Below are positions 46,851-59,604 of a stretch of DNA of 64,000 nt, one piece after another. Under the pieces are notes generated by a model. It had not been told where the DNA came from, ran no database searches, and saw only the letters and a list, made by a program, of their open reading frames with translations. Each line of letters starts with the position of its first letter. Within the stretch, counting starts at the first letter, position 1. Source of the DNA: Eudorina sp. 2006-703-Eu-15. Its lineage: Eukaryota > Chlorophyta > Chlorophyceae > Chlamydomonadales > Volvocaceae. Location: positions 620,001 to 684,000 of the forward strand of contig BDSI01000009.1 of NCBI GenBank assembly GCA_003117195.1, written 5' to 3'. The position numbers were made by a program, and so were the translations under genes.

Positions 46851-49800
46851 TCAATCGTCCCAAGCCGCGTCGGCGACCCCCGTCCCGGCCGTCGAGGGCG
46901 CCGCCGTGGCCATGTGCGCGTACTTGTCGTCCACCTTGACGGCGCCCACACCCGTCTGCAGCATGCCCTGGCTCGTCATCTTGAGCTGCGACCTGCAGGG
47001 TAGGGCCGGGGCCGCGGGGGCCGGGGGGCGGAGATGAGGACCACTGGGCCAGGAGGAGGGCTATCGCGCGGGGAACGAACCGCCGCAAACCCTTTACCCC
47101 GCACCGCTCAGCGCGTTCCCCGGACGGCACTCGGCGTGATGTAGGATGCACATCGGAAGGGGCGTTGTGTTGTTTTCCCCCAGTCGCAGTTAGTGTATTT
47201 AAGTTAACTACTAGTACAAACCCTGCCCTTTTCGAACCCACATGGACCCCTGCCAGATGCGGCCCGGCCCCAAGAGCGCGGGACACATACCGCCCAGCCC
47301 CGTCCAACCCAGCCACTCCCATGTTGCACCCAACCCAAATGTAAAGGCGCGCCCCCATCTTGTCAATAAAGACAGCGAAACCGCAAAAAAAGCAACAAAC
47401 CGATAACCGCCGATGTTGGGATGGACGCTCAGACGAAAGTAGTGAGCTGATGTGTTCAGACAGCGGACGGCTGACCACGTAGGAAACACCACAGTAGGGC
47501 TGGCGAGAAGAGTGATGGCAGTTGAACCCGAAGACTGCTATCTACCCGGCCCGCGGCTAGGTAGGCAGCCCCCTTCGGTTACGGCAACCCACCGCCCGCA
47601 GTTATGGCACCGAAACCAGATATATGTGAAGAAACGGCCATCCCCCCCCCGCGGCTACGTTACGGTCCGCCCCGCCCTTCTCTCCCCCCACTGACTTGAA
47701 CTCGCGGGCCAGCTGCCGCTCCTCCTTGCGGGCCTCCTTGCCGGTGGCGAACGCGAAACCGTTGCCCTTCTCCAGCTCCGACAGGGCCTGACCGGCCGAC
47801 CGGACGGATGGACAGATGGACGGAGGGTTAGGCTTAGAAAGTGAGATGCGGGCGGTGTCGGTTTGGAGGCAACGGAAGCTGCCGAACAAGTGGTGATTGC
47901 GTCCCCGCCCCACCCCACACGCAGCCCGGTCCTCACCACCACAACCAGCACCACCACAACAAACGCATGGCTCCCCACTGCATGCTGACGCAGTCACCAC
48001 CCCTCCGCCCAGTGCACCCGCAGGCCGCAGCTCTCCTTAGCAAGAGCACTTCCCTACCCGGTGCCCGCCAGCGGCTGGAGGCGGCCCCCTTAGATCCGCC
48101 CACCCCGGTAGATCCGCCCACCCCGGTAGATCCGCGCACCCCGGTAGATCCGCGCACCCCGGTAGATCCGCGCACCCCGGTAGATCCGCCCACCCCGGTA
48201 GATCCGCGCACCCACCTGCTTGATCTGCGCCACCAGGAAGCTGTCCCGGTCGTTCCACAGCGAGGTGGCCCGGCCCTTGGTGCCCGCGCGACCCGTACGA
48301 CCTGGCGGCAAAGGGGGGGAAGGGGGGTTAAATTGACAAAAGAAATAAGAATGGCGAGGGGGGTGAGGGGGGAGAGATAGGGAGGCAGCGAGGTAAATAA
48401 GAATGGCGGGGAGAGTGGCAGGCGCCAGGAGAGCGGCAGCTCAGCTTGGTAGGACGCGGCTGGGCGCTGCATCCTTGGAGGCACACGGCGGAGCTGCGTT
48501 CAAAGCTTGCCCGCACACAGCGGAGGGTTTGATGCGTAGGGCCCTCCGCCTTCGTCTTGAGGCCGAGGTTCGACGCACGGGGCCGATTGTGCCCCCCCCC
48601 CCGCGGACGGACCCCGGCCTTGTCCCCCCGCCCCACTTCCCCCTCTCCGGGTCCCGCCCCACCGATTCGGTGCACGTAGTCCTCGAAGGTCTTGGGCAGG
48701 TCCATGTTGATGACGTGGCCGATGCCCTTGATGTCCAGACCGCGGGAGGCCACGTCGGTGGCCACCAGCACCTTGATGGAGCCGCGAGCAAAGTCGCGGA
48801 GGGCCGCCTCGCGGTCCGACTGGGGGGTGGGGTGGGAGTGGGTACATGGGTATGGGTACAAGGGTATGGATACATGGGTATGGGTACATGGGTATGCAAT
48901 GATGGAACGCACTTTTAATTGTAAATAATTTGGGACCCACAAGGGCAAACGTGTGCTAGGGAGCGATTGAGGGAGGCACGGGAGGTACATGACATGAAAG
49001 CGTGAGAGGAGGAGGCTGAGATGCACACGGTATGTGTGGGCGGGCGGAAGGGGCGGCGGGATGGCCATGCAGCAGCGTAGGGCCAGCAGGCCCTCCAGCT
49101 AGTCGCCAATGAGGCAGGGGCGGGGCAAGCGACGGAGGACATGAGCAAACTGCGTTGCCCAAACACTGCGCCAGTAGGTACCGGTAGTGTGGAGTGTGCC
49201 ATTGCAGCGGGGCTTGGCGTTAGGTGCAAAGCCCCAATCCCCTGGCATCTGATGCCTCATCGAGCGCTGCCAACTGCGGTGAAGCATGGCTCCCAACAGA
49301 CACAAAGCCCAAGTTTCTGCCCCCCAAAGCTGCTCATCTGCCGCCATCTGAGTCCATCTGCACGCCGCCTGCCTGGTGCCTGCCAACCTAGCTAACTATC
49401 AAGCTATTTGCGGTCGCGGGCAGCAACCCAGTTGACGTGGAGCCACCTCCACCCCCCGCACGACCCCGCCGGGGGAGGGGAAGGGGTATGGAACCATCGC
49501 ACTGGCCGCCTACCAGTGCCCCATACCGCAGCGCACGCACCTGCCCCAGGCCGCCGTGCAGCGCGTTGGCGGGTATGCCCTCCTCGCGCAGGGCCGCCGC
49601 CACCTCGTCGCAGCGGGTCTTCCGCTCCACGAACACAATGGTCAGCGGCATCGGGGGTCCCCCTCCGGCCTCACCCGCCACCTGCGCGCGTGGGCGGGCG
49701 GGAGTCACGACCCTCAGCAGGCTGATGGCGTCCGTTCCCAGGAATCGGCACACAGTGCCGTGCACACAACCGAAGCATCCGAGATCCCAGTGGTGGACAC

Positions 49801-52800
49801 CCGGTGGGCCCCCACCCGGTGTCTCACGGCTCTTGTCCAAACAAGTGCACACTCCTCGGGATTCTTGCAAAACACACACACACGCTCGTTTCTCGCGGCT
49901 AAGTTTTCTTTTACACACTCAAACACAGCTCGCGTACACACACACACTCTTCCTCGTTTCATGTGGTTCAGTGTTTCTGATACACGCGGCACATTGCATC
50001 CGCCCACGGCCACCCCTCCCGCCGCCCCCGTGCGCCTCCCTCCCTTCCTTCCCGGCCCCACCTCGGACGAGATCAGCGCCACCAGGATGTCCAGCTTCTG
50101 GCCCTCAGGGGCGTGCTCCAGCCGCTGCGCCACGTTGGCGGTGGGCGTCGAGACGGCGCCGATCTGCGGCCGCGGGAGCAATCCAGAGACAGACAGGCAG
50201 ACAGACAGACCGACAGACTGGGTCAGGCGCCATGGGCGGGGGGTAACGTGGACATAGGGGTACTGGGTTGGGGCGGGCGAGTTCTCTCGCTTCACGTACG
50301 GGCAACTTTGCACTAACGGTAACACTGCTGCTGCTGCGGCGGCGGCCCCCGACAGCCGCTGTACGACTTGTTGTACAACCACAATCCCCTCCCCTCCGCA
50401 TAAAGCCACCCCCGCCCTCTTTGGATGTCCATGCAACAGCACAACAAAATTGGAGACCTACACCCTACTGCACATCAATGCGCATGCCTGCGCCGTCGTT
50501 ATGCGGCTGCCCGCCACCCCGACCGCTGGTTCAAGCCCGCTCCAAGCTCCTCACCCACCCACCCACCCACCCACCTTGACCGTCACTGGCTTGTTCAGGT
50601 ACGCGCGGGCTAGCTCCTCGATCTCCTGCGACGCGGGGGAGCAGTGCGGATGCTGATTTGCGTGCGAGGCGCCACACGCCCACGAACCAGCCCTGCCCAC
50701 TATCGCCAACCACCCAACCACCGCCATGTCTGCGCAGCGGTCGCCCGTCTACTCTACACGGAGACGAGCGTCGAGCACCCGGGCTGCAAACACGCTGAGA
50801 GTCAAGGACGCCCGGCAGTTGCGGCCCGTGTAGGCTTCAAACCCTCCCGGTGCCCCCTGCCCCACACAAGCAGTGGGAGATCAGACAACCATATCCCGAA
50901 AGCAACACGGACACCGCGCCCTGTCGAGATCGCCAGGTCAGCACCTTCGGTGTGTGTAAAAAGAAGCTAAGCCGGTGTGTGTGTATGTGTGTAAGGTGGA
51001 AGGACAGCACCGGCCCAGGACCCCCAGTGGGGGGGCCCGTCCCTGTGCACGGGCCCAGCTGCCGCGCCCGAGATCGTCACTTCGCACCTTGGGCATGGTA
51101 GCGCTGAACAGCAGCGTCTGGTGGCGGGGCGGCAGGTTATTCATCACCTCCTTGATCTGCGGGCCGGCGGGGTATAAGGGCAATGGCAAGAGATAACAGG
51201 ATGTGCTTGATACCGAGGTAAGTCATGTCAGTCATACGATGTGGACCCGCGACTGTGATCCGCACCTTCCACGGCACGGCGCGAAGCAGTACACAGCCAG
51301 ATCCAGAACCCATGTCTCACTCCCGATCAACGGCAGCAACCAAGTCAAAGTCATGGCGTCCTGCGTACGGCATTGCCTGGCCTTGCTCGCTCTGTGCCGT
51401 ACCCTACCGCGCCGCACGACATCTGGGCACGCGACGTGTACCTCAGTGCCGCGACATCTCATTCGGGTTGTTTGTGGCATTTCGCATGCCCCCCAACTTT
51501 CCCAAATCAGCAAGCCGACAATGCCCTCGGGCTGGACTGGTCGCCCTGGGTCACCACTTTGCCGAGATCGCAGTCGCGTGCCCTTGCCTTTTCCCTGTTG
51601 GGTAGATTACATCGCCGTTGCAGCCTCAACTGCCCGCCTGCGCTTTCGCCGACGCCGCTACGTGCGCTAATGGAATCCCAGCGGCATGGACAAACGCTTT
51701 TTGTCGTTGACGCTCGGCCCGGCTACGTGACGCCTTTCCATGTATGCTGTAGGCTGTCATCGCGGTGCGCCCCAGACACCGCCTGGAGCACCTTTCGCTC
51801 CGCTTTGCAATTGCTGGGTGCGGCTGGTCCCCTCAATCTCCGTCGGCATCCCCAGTTCTTCATGTCTCGGGGGTCAGGGCTGAGCTTTTCGGGTTCGAGG
51901 CCACGGCCGCAAGCCCCCAGGTGAGTAACCCAGTTGCCCTCCCCATCCCAAGGTACTCCTAAGACGCAAAGCTCCTCATTCCCGCACAGACACAGATAGG
52001 CGCGCGCGCCCAGTCCACGATCGACATGACGTCTCATGCTGTCGGCTGCTGCAAGACAGCGGAACGGCCGCGACCACCACCGCAGGCTACCCCCCCGGCG
52101 CAAGCCCACGTGATGCCGGTACATACGCCTGTAAGGCATTGACCCCCGCATTCCTTCTCCTTGATCTCCTACAACATGGCTCCGGTCTCTTCCCGGTCTG
52201 TTCCGGAAGCAACACGACCGCGGGTCCACGAGGTCACGGTGTCTGGCAGCCGTCTCAATACTGTAGTCAGCTGATGCAGCACCCCTACGGCAGCAGCTGC
52301 TGCAGTACGACCAGCAGCTGCAGTATCAAGACCGGCTATCCTGCCAACCCTGCCCGCCCCCCTCATCCGGCACCCCACCACCACGCCGCGACCCCACCTG
52401 CGGCTCGAAACCCATATCAAGCATGCGGTCCGCCTCGTCCAGTACGACGTACGACACCCTGCTGAGGTTGGTGTTGGACTGCTGTAGGTGGTCGATGAAG
52501 CGGCCGGGTGTGGCCACCACCACCTCCACACCGTTGCGTAGGTCGTGCCGCTGCTCGTGCATGGGCACACCGCCCACCACGATCGAGGTGCGCACGTTGC
52601 GGCTGCTGCTGCGGCTGAAGGCCCGGACCTGCCAGGCGACGGCGGGCCGGGCAAGCGGGGCACGGACGGGGCGCAGGGGCAAATGAGGTCATGGGGATTG
52701 GCGCGATGAGGTGCGTGCGCCAGGAAGGAAGCCCCAGGCGCTCAACGGAAGCAACTGGCGCTCAACGTTGTTATTGAGGCCCTATGGTTGCGTCGGGCCG

Positions 52801-54543
52801 GGTGGGGTCGGGTCGGGTGTATCGTGGCCAGGAACTGCACCGGTGTGTTGGGGTGCGGCAGGCTGTTACGCTGCCACGCGCTATGATCTGTCTTTCTGCA
52901 GAAGAACGTGGACTTTCTTGCCGTCATGCGGCCGTGCGAGACACCTGCAGCCAGCGGTGCGGCCACCGACCACACCACTGCATCCGCGCAGCGGCGGCGT
53001 GTAGGCGGCAGTAGTAGCGAGGGGATGTCTGGTCTTGGTCTTGGTCGGAGCAGGCGCTACACCGGACCCCGCACAACCGGGCGGCGGCGCGCTGGCCGAG
53101 GCGCAGCGCAGCGCAGTGCAGTGCAGTCGCACTGAGATCGGCCAACAACGGGGGCGACCTCGCGCCAAGGGGAACCCAGCAACCCACATGTGTGCTGCAA
53201 GCCGACCCACATGACAGCTTTCACAGTGTCGTCCTGTGCTTCTGGCACGGCTGCCGTAATCCCGCAGGTAACATCGAAAGCATGGGCGCTGCAGCCGGGA
53301 GCCTGCGCCGGTCGGGACGCCCGAAACACCATTGGGACAAGGCCCGAAACTCGGGGATCGTTCCCGAAACTCGGGGATCGTTGCATGCCAGGCCTATAAG
53401 CTATCCTGTTCTCGCGTTCAAAGCATGCGACATGAAGGGGCCGGCCCGGCGTTGCTTTGCCGGGGGACATGCAGGGCCCACATGGACAGATGTCTGGGGT
53501 GCGAGGCCCTCCGCCACGCCTGTCCGCACCCGGGGGCTGGGCATGGATGACCACCCGCCAATAACCCTTCTGGGCTGCCATGGGGGTGTGAGATCACATT
53601 CCCGCCCGCGTTACCGAGGTTTGTATGCGAACAACATGTGTTCTGGACCCACCTCACGCTCTATCTGCTGCGCCAGCTCGCGCGTCGGTGCCAGCACAAG
53701 CGCCATAGGCCCATCACCGGGTCGGAGCTGCGGCTGGTTGAGACAGTGCTGTATCATGGGGATTGAGAACGACGCGGTCTTGCCGCTGCCAGTCTCGGCA
53801 CACCCCAGGATGTCGCGGCCCGAGAGCGCGATCGGAAGGCCCTGCGCCTGAATCGGCGTCGGCGTCTCGTACTTGTGGTGAATGATGTCTGCCAGGATAT
53901 TTGGATGCAAATTCTGCGATCAATGGGTGCGGCCGTCCGTCACGGATATAGTCGAAAGCGTGTCGCCGCCGGGTCGCGGAGTTGTGCTGCCGCAATACGA
54001 ATCACCAGGCTTGCTTGTCATTCGTAACAAGAGCATTACATAGCCCGTCCGCGGACAATTGAACAAGAGCAACTGCTACGGCTAGTGGGATGACAAGAGT
54101 TCTTCGGAGGCCCCCATGCTCACCATTTCCTGGAATGACTCGATTGGTGGAGCTGCTTTCGGCTCGCCCTCGGTAACGTCGACTGTAACCTTCAGCCGCT
54201 GCCGAATCTCTTGAATTGTTTCATCGCTCAACGCCAGCACGCGGCTTGTCGGCTGCCAGTTGGAGAACAAAGCTTCAACTGCAGGTCCACCGCGCTGGTA
54301 TCCTCTGCCGCCATCACCGAAACTTTGCGTGCTTCCAGTGCGAGGAAGGCCGCTCGACCCCTGACGGGTGAATCCGCCCTCGCCCCGTCCGCCATAAGAT
54401 GCATTTTCTAGACGATTTCCATAGCTACCGGAGCGAGGAAAGCCAGAGGGGCCTTCAGGGACACGCGCTGGGGCGGATGAAGAGTCGTTTTGGGAAGCAG
54501 CGTCCTGCTGCTTGCCGCGCAAGTGCGGAGGTACGTAGGGCAT
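46851..54543 (-). CDS. DEAD-box ATP-dependent RNA helicase
   Basis: Eleven exons: 54543-54124, 53913-53653, 52628-52398, 51156-51088, 50625-50575, 50163-50062, 49681-49541, 48819-48663, 48301-48216, 47787-47696, 46992-46851. They total 1752 nt, 583 aa. All helicase motifs are present in order: Q motif YETPTPIQ (155-162), I AETGSGKT (179-186), Ia PTRELAQQ, Ib TPGR, II DEAD (291-294), III SAT (322-324), [32 protein letters not shown] (about 475-484). The start gives [11 protein letters not shown], an N-terminal motif known from Ded1/DDX3 proteins, followed by a Ser/Gly/Arg-rich segment. The C-terminal piece [16 protein letters not shown] occurs in a plant/algal subgroup. It unwinds or remodels RNA; the specific RNA process cannot be told from sequence. 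An upstream in-frame non-ATG extension exists, but the first ATG fits best. It is divergent from the hydrolase gene at 56052. Confidence 0.95.
48091..48213. repeat. 18-bp tandem repeat, seven copies
   Basis: TAGATCCG recurs every 18 bp (48091, 48109, 48127, 48145, 48163, 48181, 48199). The array begins 3 bp inside intron 9 of the helicase gene, next to its donor (CAG|GTGGGT). Confidence 0.95.
48325..48354 (-). repeat. intronic module B copy
   Basis: Minus strand CTTATTTCTTTTGTCAATTT then AACCCC, about 23 nt before the acceptor of exon 9 of the helicase gene, sense. Confidence 0.8.
48836..48897. repeat. TGGGTA/CATGGGTA tandem repeat
   Basis: Imperfect 12-bp repeat of GGGTACATGGGTAT in intron 7 of the helicase gene, just upstream of exon 8 in the sense of that gene. 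Confidence 0.85.
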
Positions 54544-56051
54544 GTGTGTATTGGATGAGTTACTGTCAATTCGGCTGGGCAATGTGTCGACAACGGTATG
54601 GACTAATGAAATGGTGCCCTTGTCTCAACTAGATCGGTGGCAACTGGCGGGCGGCTTATGCACCCCATCCCGGCGCAAAACAATCAAAACTCATTCCTTC
54701 CAGCCATACTACACGTTTGATTGCGTTTAAACCATCCTTCTGCTTATCTGTATTCCATGAGGATAGCCGACTATCGCCATTTCTTATCAAACGCAGTCGA
54801 TTGTACCTTGTTTTTCCGCCGACACCGAGAATAATTTTTTACACATTTGCATTATTTAGGAGAAGATTTATGGATGTTGCGGAGCTGAGTCTGGGATGTA
54901 AAGGCGCTCATCTGGGCGTATCGACATCAATACATTGGCTTCGTTGTGTCTACTATTCAAATCGAGTCAACATTGTCATGTTGAAGGCCATGTCAGCGTT
55001 CGCTAGCGCTTTCAACCCTCATCGCAGCCCGTGACCCACGGGCCGATGGTACGGCGGTGATTGCTGCTACCTGCTGATGGATGCTGTCCCTGCTGACACT
55101 GTTGAACAGTTAGCGCACTATCAAATTTTGTATCTGCCATTGATTTTTTTACAGCCTGTAATTCGTCTTCTGGATTCAAGGCTGACCTAATTATTGGACT
55201 TGTAACTGGTGCGCTGTGGTGCGCACCCTTGCGCACTCGCCTAGGACGCGCATTAGGGTTTGATATGCCATGGCGCTGGCTGTGAGTTTTGAAGAGATGA
55301 TTACAGCCACCGTTACGTGGCCATGGAGGGTACCTGCAAGGAGGTGCAAGCTGGTGCAAGGCCGCCTTCGACGGCCATCGGCGAATCTGGTTCTCGTACA
55401 AGTACCACACGCTCACTGTGTTTACTAAGCAAGGTAGAACCATAATCACCACGTGCTGGCTGCTAAGGCCTTAAGGCGTTAACATGGCGAAGTCTGTGGC
55501 ATACCTGGCCCTACCTGGCATACCCACATGAAAGCCATGTACCGTCTTCTTATTCTTTCTCAACGAAATTTGAGCTCTCGCGGGAGGTTACTAAGGCCGT
55601 ATTAAGAAGGAGGATCGGTGTGTTCGGGTGTCTGATGAGGAGGATGGGCCGGGCCTTGGCCGGGTGAGATATTTGGGTGCACACGCGCTTCGCTTGAAAG
55701 TCAGGCGTTCCGGAAATGACAGGCAGCGCCCATGTAGTTTGACACTGCTGGTGAAATTCTACGGTGCGCAGAAAAGCCGGTTCTGGTGAGCAGCCTGCGT
55801 TTCGTGTTTGGATCGTCATTTTTACGATCGCGATCCATCGAAAATGCAGACTTGGCGATTGCATACCATCTACGCATACGCATAGTCACTTGAACAGTTC
55901 CGATCATACATCACCCGTATCCCTGACCTGTATGCTCCATCAGGTGCCTTCGCGTTGGTCTGTGCGTGAACAGCAGGCTTTTCGCTGCACTCAGGCGAAC
56001 TTGCGGTTGTTTCATTCTGTTCATCGAAGGAGAACTAAAGGACTCACAGTT
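54544..56051. promoter_or_regulatory. head-to-head intergenic region, helicase / S-formylglutathione hydrolase
   Basis: 1.5 kb between divergent starts. The part 54700-55000 is AT-rich. A 146-codon minus-strand open frame at 55012-55452 lacks obvious domains. Nothing else recognisable. Confidence 0.45.
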
Positions 56052-59000
56052 ATGGCGGTCGCTGTTGAGGAGATTGGGGCCAACCGCCAGTTCAATGGCT
56101 ACAACCGTCGCTACAAGCACCGCAGCAGCGTGCTTGGGTGCGACATGACGTTCACAGTGTTCTTTCCTCCTGCTGCGGAGAGCGAGAAGGTGCCCGTATT
56201 GTACTACCTATCAGGGCTTACCTGCAACGATGAGAACTTCATCCAGAAGTCAGGTACGCGCGAGGAACAAGCGCGGAACACTCCCCACCCAGTTGACCGT
56301 TCAGAAGTTCAAACTAAAAGCTTGGGAAATCTGGTACCAATTGCTGGTTCTGTCGACTTCGCCTGATGGTACGGCCGACAACCTAGTCAGCGCCATACCG
56401 CACGAAAACGGTCCGCCGCATGCCCACCTCGGGGTCACACCAGAAACGGCGCCTTGCTGGTGCTTAATTTAATATATGATCCTTGCGACACCACCACCCA
56501 TCGGCAACGGGTTGACTCCTCGCCGTCGTTGCCCGAGACCAGGCGCGCAAAGGGCGGCTGCCGCCCGCGGTGTCGCACTGGTGGCGCCCGACACATCTCC
56601 GCGAGGCTTGGGAGTCGAGGGCGAGGCTGAGTCTTGGGACTTCGGTGTGGGAGCTGGGTTCTACCTCAACGCCACGCAGGTGTGGTTGGGGAGGGGGTGA
56701 TACGTTGGCAGCCTGATGCTGGGTGGGTGGGTGGGTGGGTGCGCGGTGGGTGTGGGCCACAGCCGAGGAGGGGTGTCATGCACCGCAACCATGCACCCGT
56801 CCCGGCAGCTTCGGAACACGGACTCGAGAAAAAGGACATTTGTTGCCACAAACACCGCAAGTCGCGTTGTGTGATTCAGCGCGGTAACGAGCTGATGACA
56901 GAGGGACGGGGCAGGCGGCCCAAGGCCAACGCACATGGGTTCTTTGGTTGCACTGACGTGCGTGTGGACATACTTGCAGCCCGGCACAAGCCACTTGACG
57001 GGAACGATGCGACCGTTGTGGCAGGAGAGGTAGCATGGGAGCGAATGTACACGAGGGGTCATTGCTTACCGCGGTTTCGAGCGCGGCGTCGCAAGAGGAT
57101 CCAACAGCCGTCCTCGTGCGAGGAACCACAAATTATCAGTCCTGGTTGCGCCCTCTCCCCTCCTGGGCATCCGCCCCGTCCTGACCGCAGGAGAAGTGGA
57201 AGGCGTGGCGCATGTACGACTACGTGGTGGAGGTGGGCAGATCCGCGGGTCTTGGGGCGTTGTATCGTGTCCGACTGCCACCTTCCCGACGCCCGAACCA
57301 GTTCCCAACCAGGCCACTAGGTTTGGTTTTCGTGCAGGCCCCCCCATCGAAAATACACAAAACGGGCGGGTCTCTTCTCGAAACACAAAACGGATTCAGC
57401 CTGCGGCGCAAGGCCCTGGTGAATGCACGCAGGTTGCCCTGCGAGACCGGGCCGGCCCCAGCTCATGTGCCTGCACGCGGCCTGACGCATGTTCCATCTT
57501 GACACATTTAATACAACACATGCATACCTTTGAGGCAACAAAGATTTGGTCGTAGCCGTTTTCTCGAGCCTCCCTTCCCCGCCGCGCGGATCCTTGCCTC
57601 GCCGGCCCCGCCCCCATCCGCACGGCCCCCACCCCACGGTGCGCTTCCCTCCGCAGGAGCTGCCGGCGCTGCTCCGCTCCGCGGCGCCCCTCTCGACCCG
57701 CCTGGACGCGGACAACGCGTCCGTTTTCGGCCACTCGATGGGCGGCCACGGCGCGCTGGTAGTGGGGCTGCGCAACCCTCAGGTGCGGGAGCAGTTGCTG
57801 CAGTGGCACGGGGGCCAGACGCAGGCCCGCATGTGCGTACACAGGGGCGGCGAGGAGCTCACACGCGAGGAGCTCACAGGCGAGGAGCTCACACCATTGT
57901 CGTTCTGCGATACGGCGGCTGAAATGGGGCGTGTGCGGCACAGGCGCACATGGCGCGCTTCCAAGCCGGCTAGCTGCCAGCTGAGGCGAGGGAGTGAATA
58001 TGTGGATCGGGCCCCACGACAGAGGCTCTTCATGTGAAGGGTGCTGTGAGATCGCGCTGGGCTGTTTCCACGCGCACGGCTCCACCGGCAAGCAGCCCCG
58101 GTGACGCCATGATGGCAGGACATGGGGCGTCAAGCTGAGGCACGGCAGCCCAGTGGGTCCCTGGCCCGGGCACGACGGCTCCGCTGCTTCTGTTCACAAC
58201 TTCTCATCCACGCACAGCGATCCTCCATGCCCTGCTCCGCAAGATTTCTGCCACAACACAGCCCCCGGTCTGATGCCGTGTCCTGTCCTGCCCTGGCTGC
58301 CGCCCAACGCCTGCAGGCCTACAAGTCCATCAGCGCCTTCGCGCCCATCTGCAACCCCATCAATGTGCCCTGGGGCATCAAGGCCTTCACAGGTGCGGAT
58401 TGCGTGACTGAGCTCGCAGGGACCGGGCGGGCGGGCGGGCGCCTTGGAGGGGTTCGCTGGCTGGTCCCGCCGTCGCCCGCCCGGCAGCGACGCGGTGGCC
58501 AGTCAGTGGATGTCGTAAAAGTCGCGTTCAACCCGCTAGCTTTTCCTGTGGACGCGGCCCGCGGCCCCGTGCCATATCCACCGGTCTGGCATGTGTAGTT
58601 GTCGCCGCGGTAATAGCGTTGCCGTATCTTTGGGCCCCCTCGTGAGCGCGCGCAGCGCGTTTGCCGTCTTCTCGTCGGGTTACTTGTATCTGTGGGGCGC
58701 TCCCAGCCATCCACCTTGCGAAGTAACGTGGCACGATTCCGCTCTTGCGCCGCTTTATTGATCGACGCGCATGGGTGAGGCCAGCCTTGATTGAATGTCG
58801 GTCAGCCGTCTCGCTGGCATCGTCAACACGGTGCCGTTGAGGACGACCACCCTGTCACGTCCAACGTCATTGGTGGCGCCTGCACCCCTGTCTTGCCTTC
58901 CTGCGCAACAAAACGGAATGCGCTCCCCCGGACTCCCAGGCTACCTGGGCGAAGATAAGGAGGCCTGGAAGCAGTACGATGCGTCCGAGTTGATTCGCGG

Positions 59001-59604
59001 CTTCACGGGCGACGTGCGGCCGCCCATCCTGGTGGATACGGGCGCCGCGGACAAGTTCCTGGAGGTGCAGCTGCAGCCGCAGGCGTTGGAGGCGGCCATC
59101 AAGGACAGCGGCTACGCCCCCGCCACGCTGCGCATGCAGGCAAGGCCGCTTCCGCTGCTGCTGCTGCCACTGCTGCTGCTGCTGCTACTGCTGCTGCTGC
59201 GGCACCAGGCGCCGGGCGGCGCCGGCAAGGGTTGAACACGCACGCGGACTCGAGTGACTGTGGCGATGGGGGGATCTTTTGTGCACTGGTTTATGAGGAT
59301 CGGGTCATCGGGAAGGAGTCGAAGGGGCGGATCGCTACATAACGTATGTCACTTTGAGTGGGAAGGCCGTGGGGGGCGGCCGATACACCGTCCAGGCTTT
59401 GGGGCCACCTGACACGGGGCACGAGCGCGCCCAAGCCGCTGCCTCAGTGCGCACCACACCCGCGAGTAAGCATTTCCGGCGGTCTTGTGCCCTGATTCGT
59501 GACTGCAGGAGGGGTACGACCACTCCTACTTCTTTATCTCCACTTTCGCCGACGACCACGTGAACTTCCACGCCGACGCGCTGCTTGGCGCCGCCAGGCC
59601 GTGA
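56052..59604 (+). CDS. SFGH: S-formylglutathione hydrolase (esterase D)
   Basis: Seven exons, 56052-56253, 56543-56679, 57191-57232, 57657-57782, 58317-58392, 58940-59139 and 59509-59604, join to 879 nt, 292 aa, near the usual 280. The enzyme hydrolyses S-formylglutathione to formate and glutathione, the last step of glutathione-dependent formaldehyde detoxification, in the cytosol. Seen: [14 protein letters not shown], the APDTSPRG oxyanion-side block, nucleophile Ser about 154 in [20 protein letters not shown], the acid in DTGAADKFL (Asp about 232), and catalytic His about 266 in GYDHSYFF. No transit peptide or peroxisomal tail is visible. Intron 6 begins GC (CAG|GCAAGG) rather than GT. No GT lies close enough to keep the frame, so a GC-AG intron is the best reading. 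Introns hold short tandem repeats (GAGGAGCTCACA, 57853-57895). Confidence 0.95.

Noticed and set aside
48091..48213. CRISPR array
   Set aside because: Units are contiguous 18-bp repeats without unique spacers, in a eukaryotic intron.
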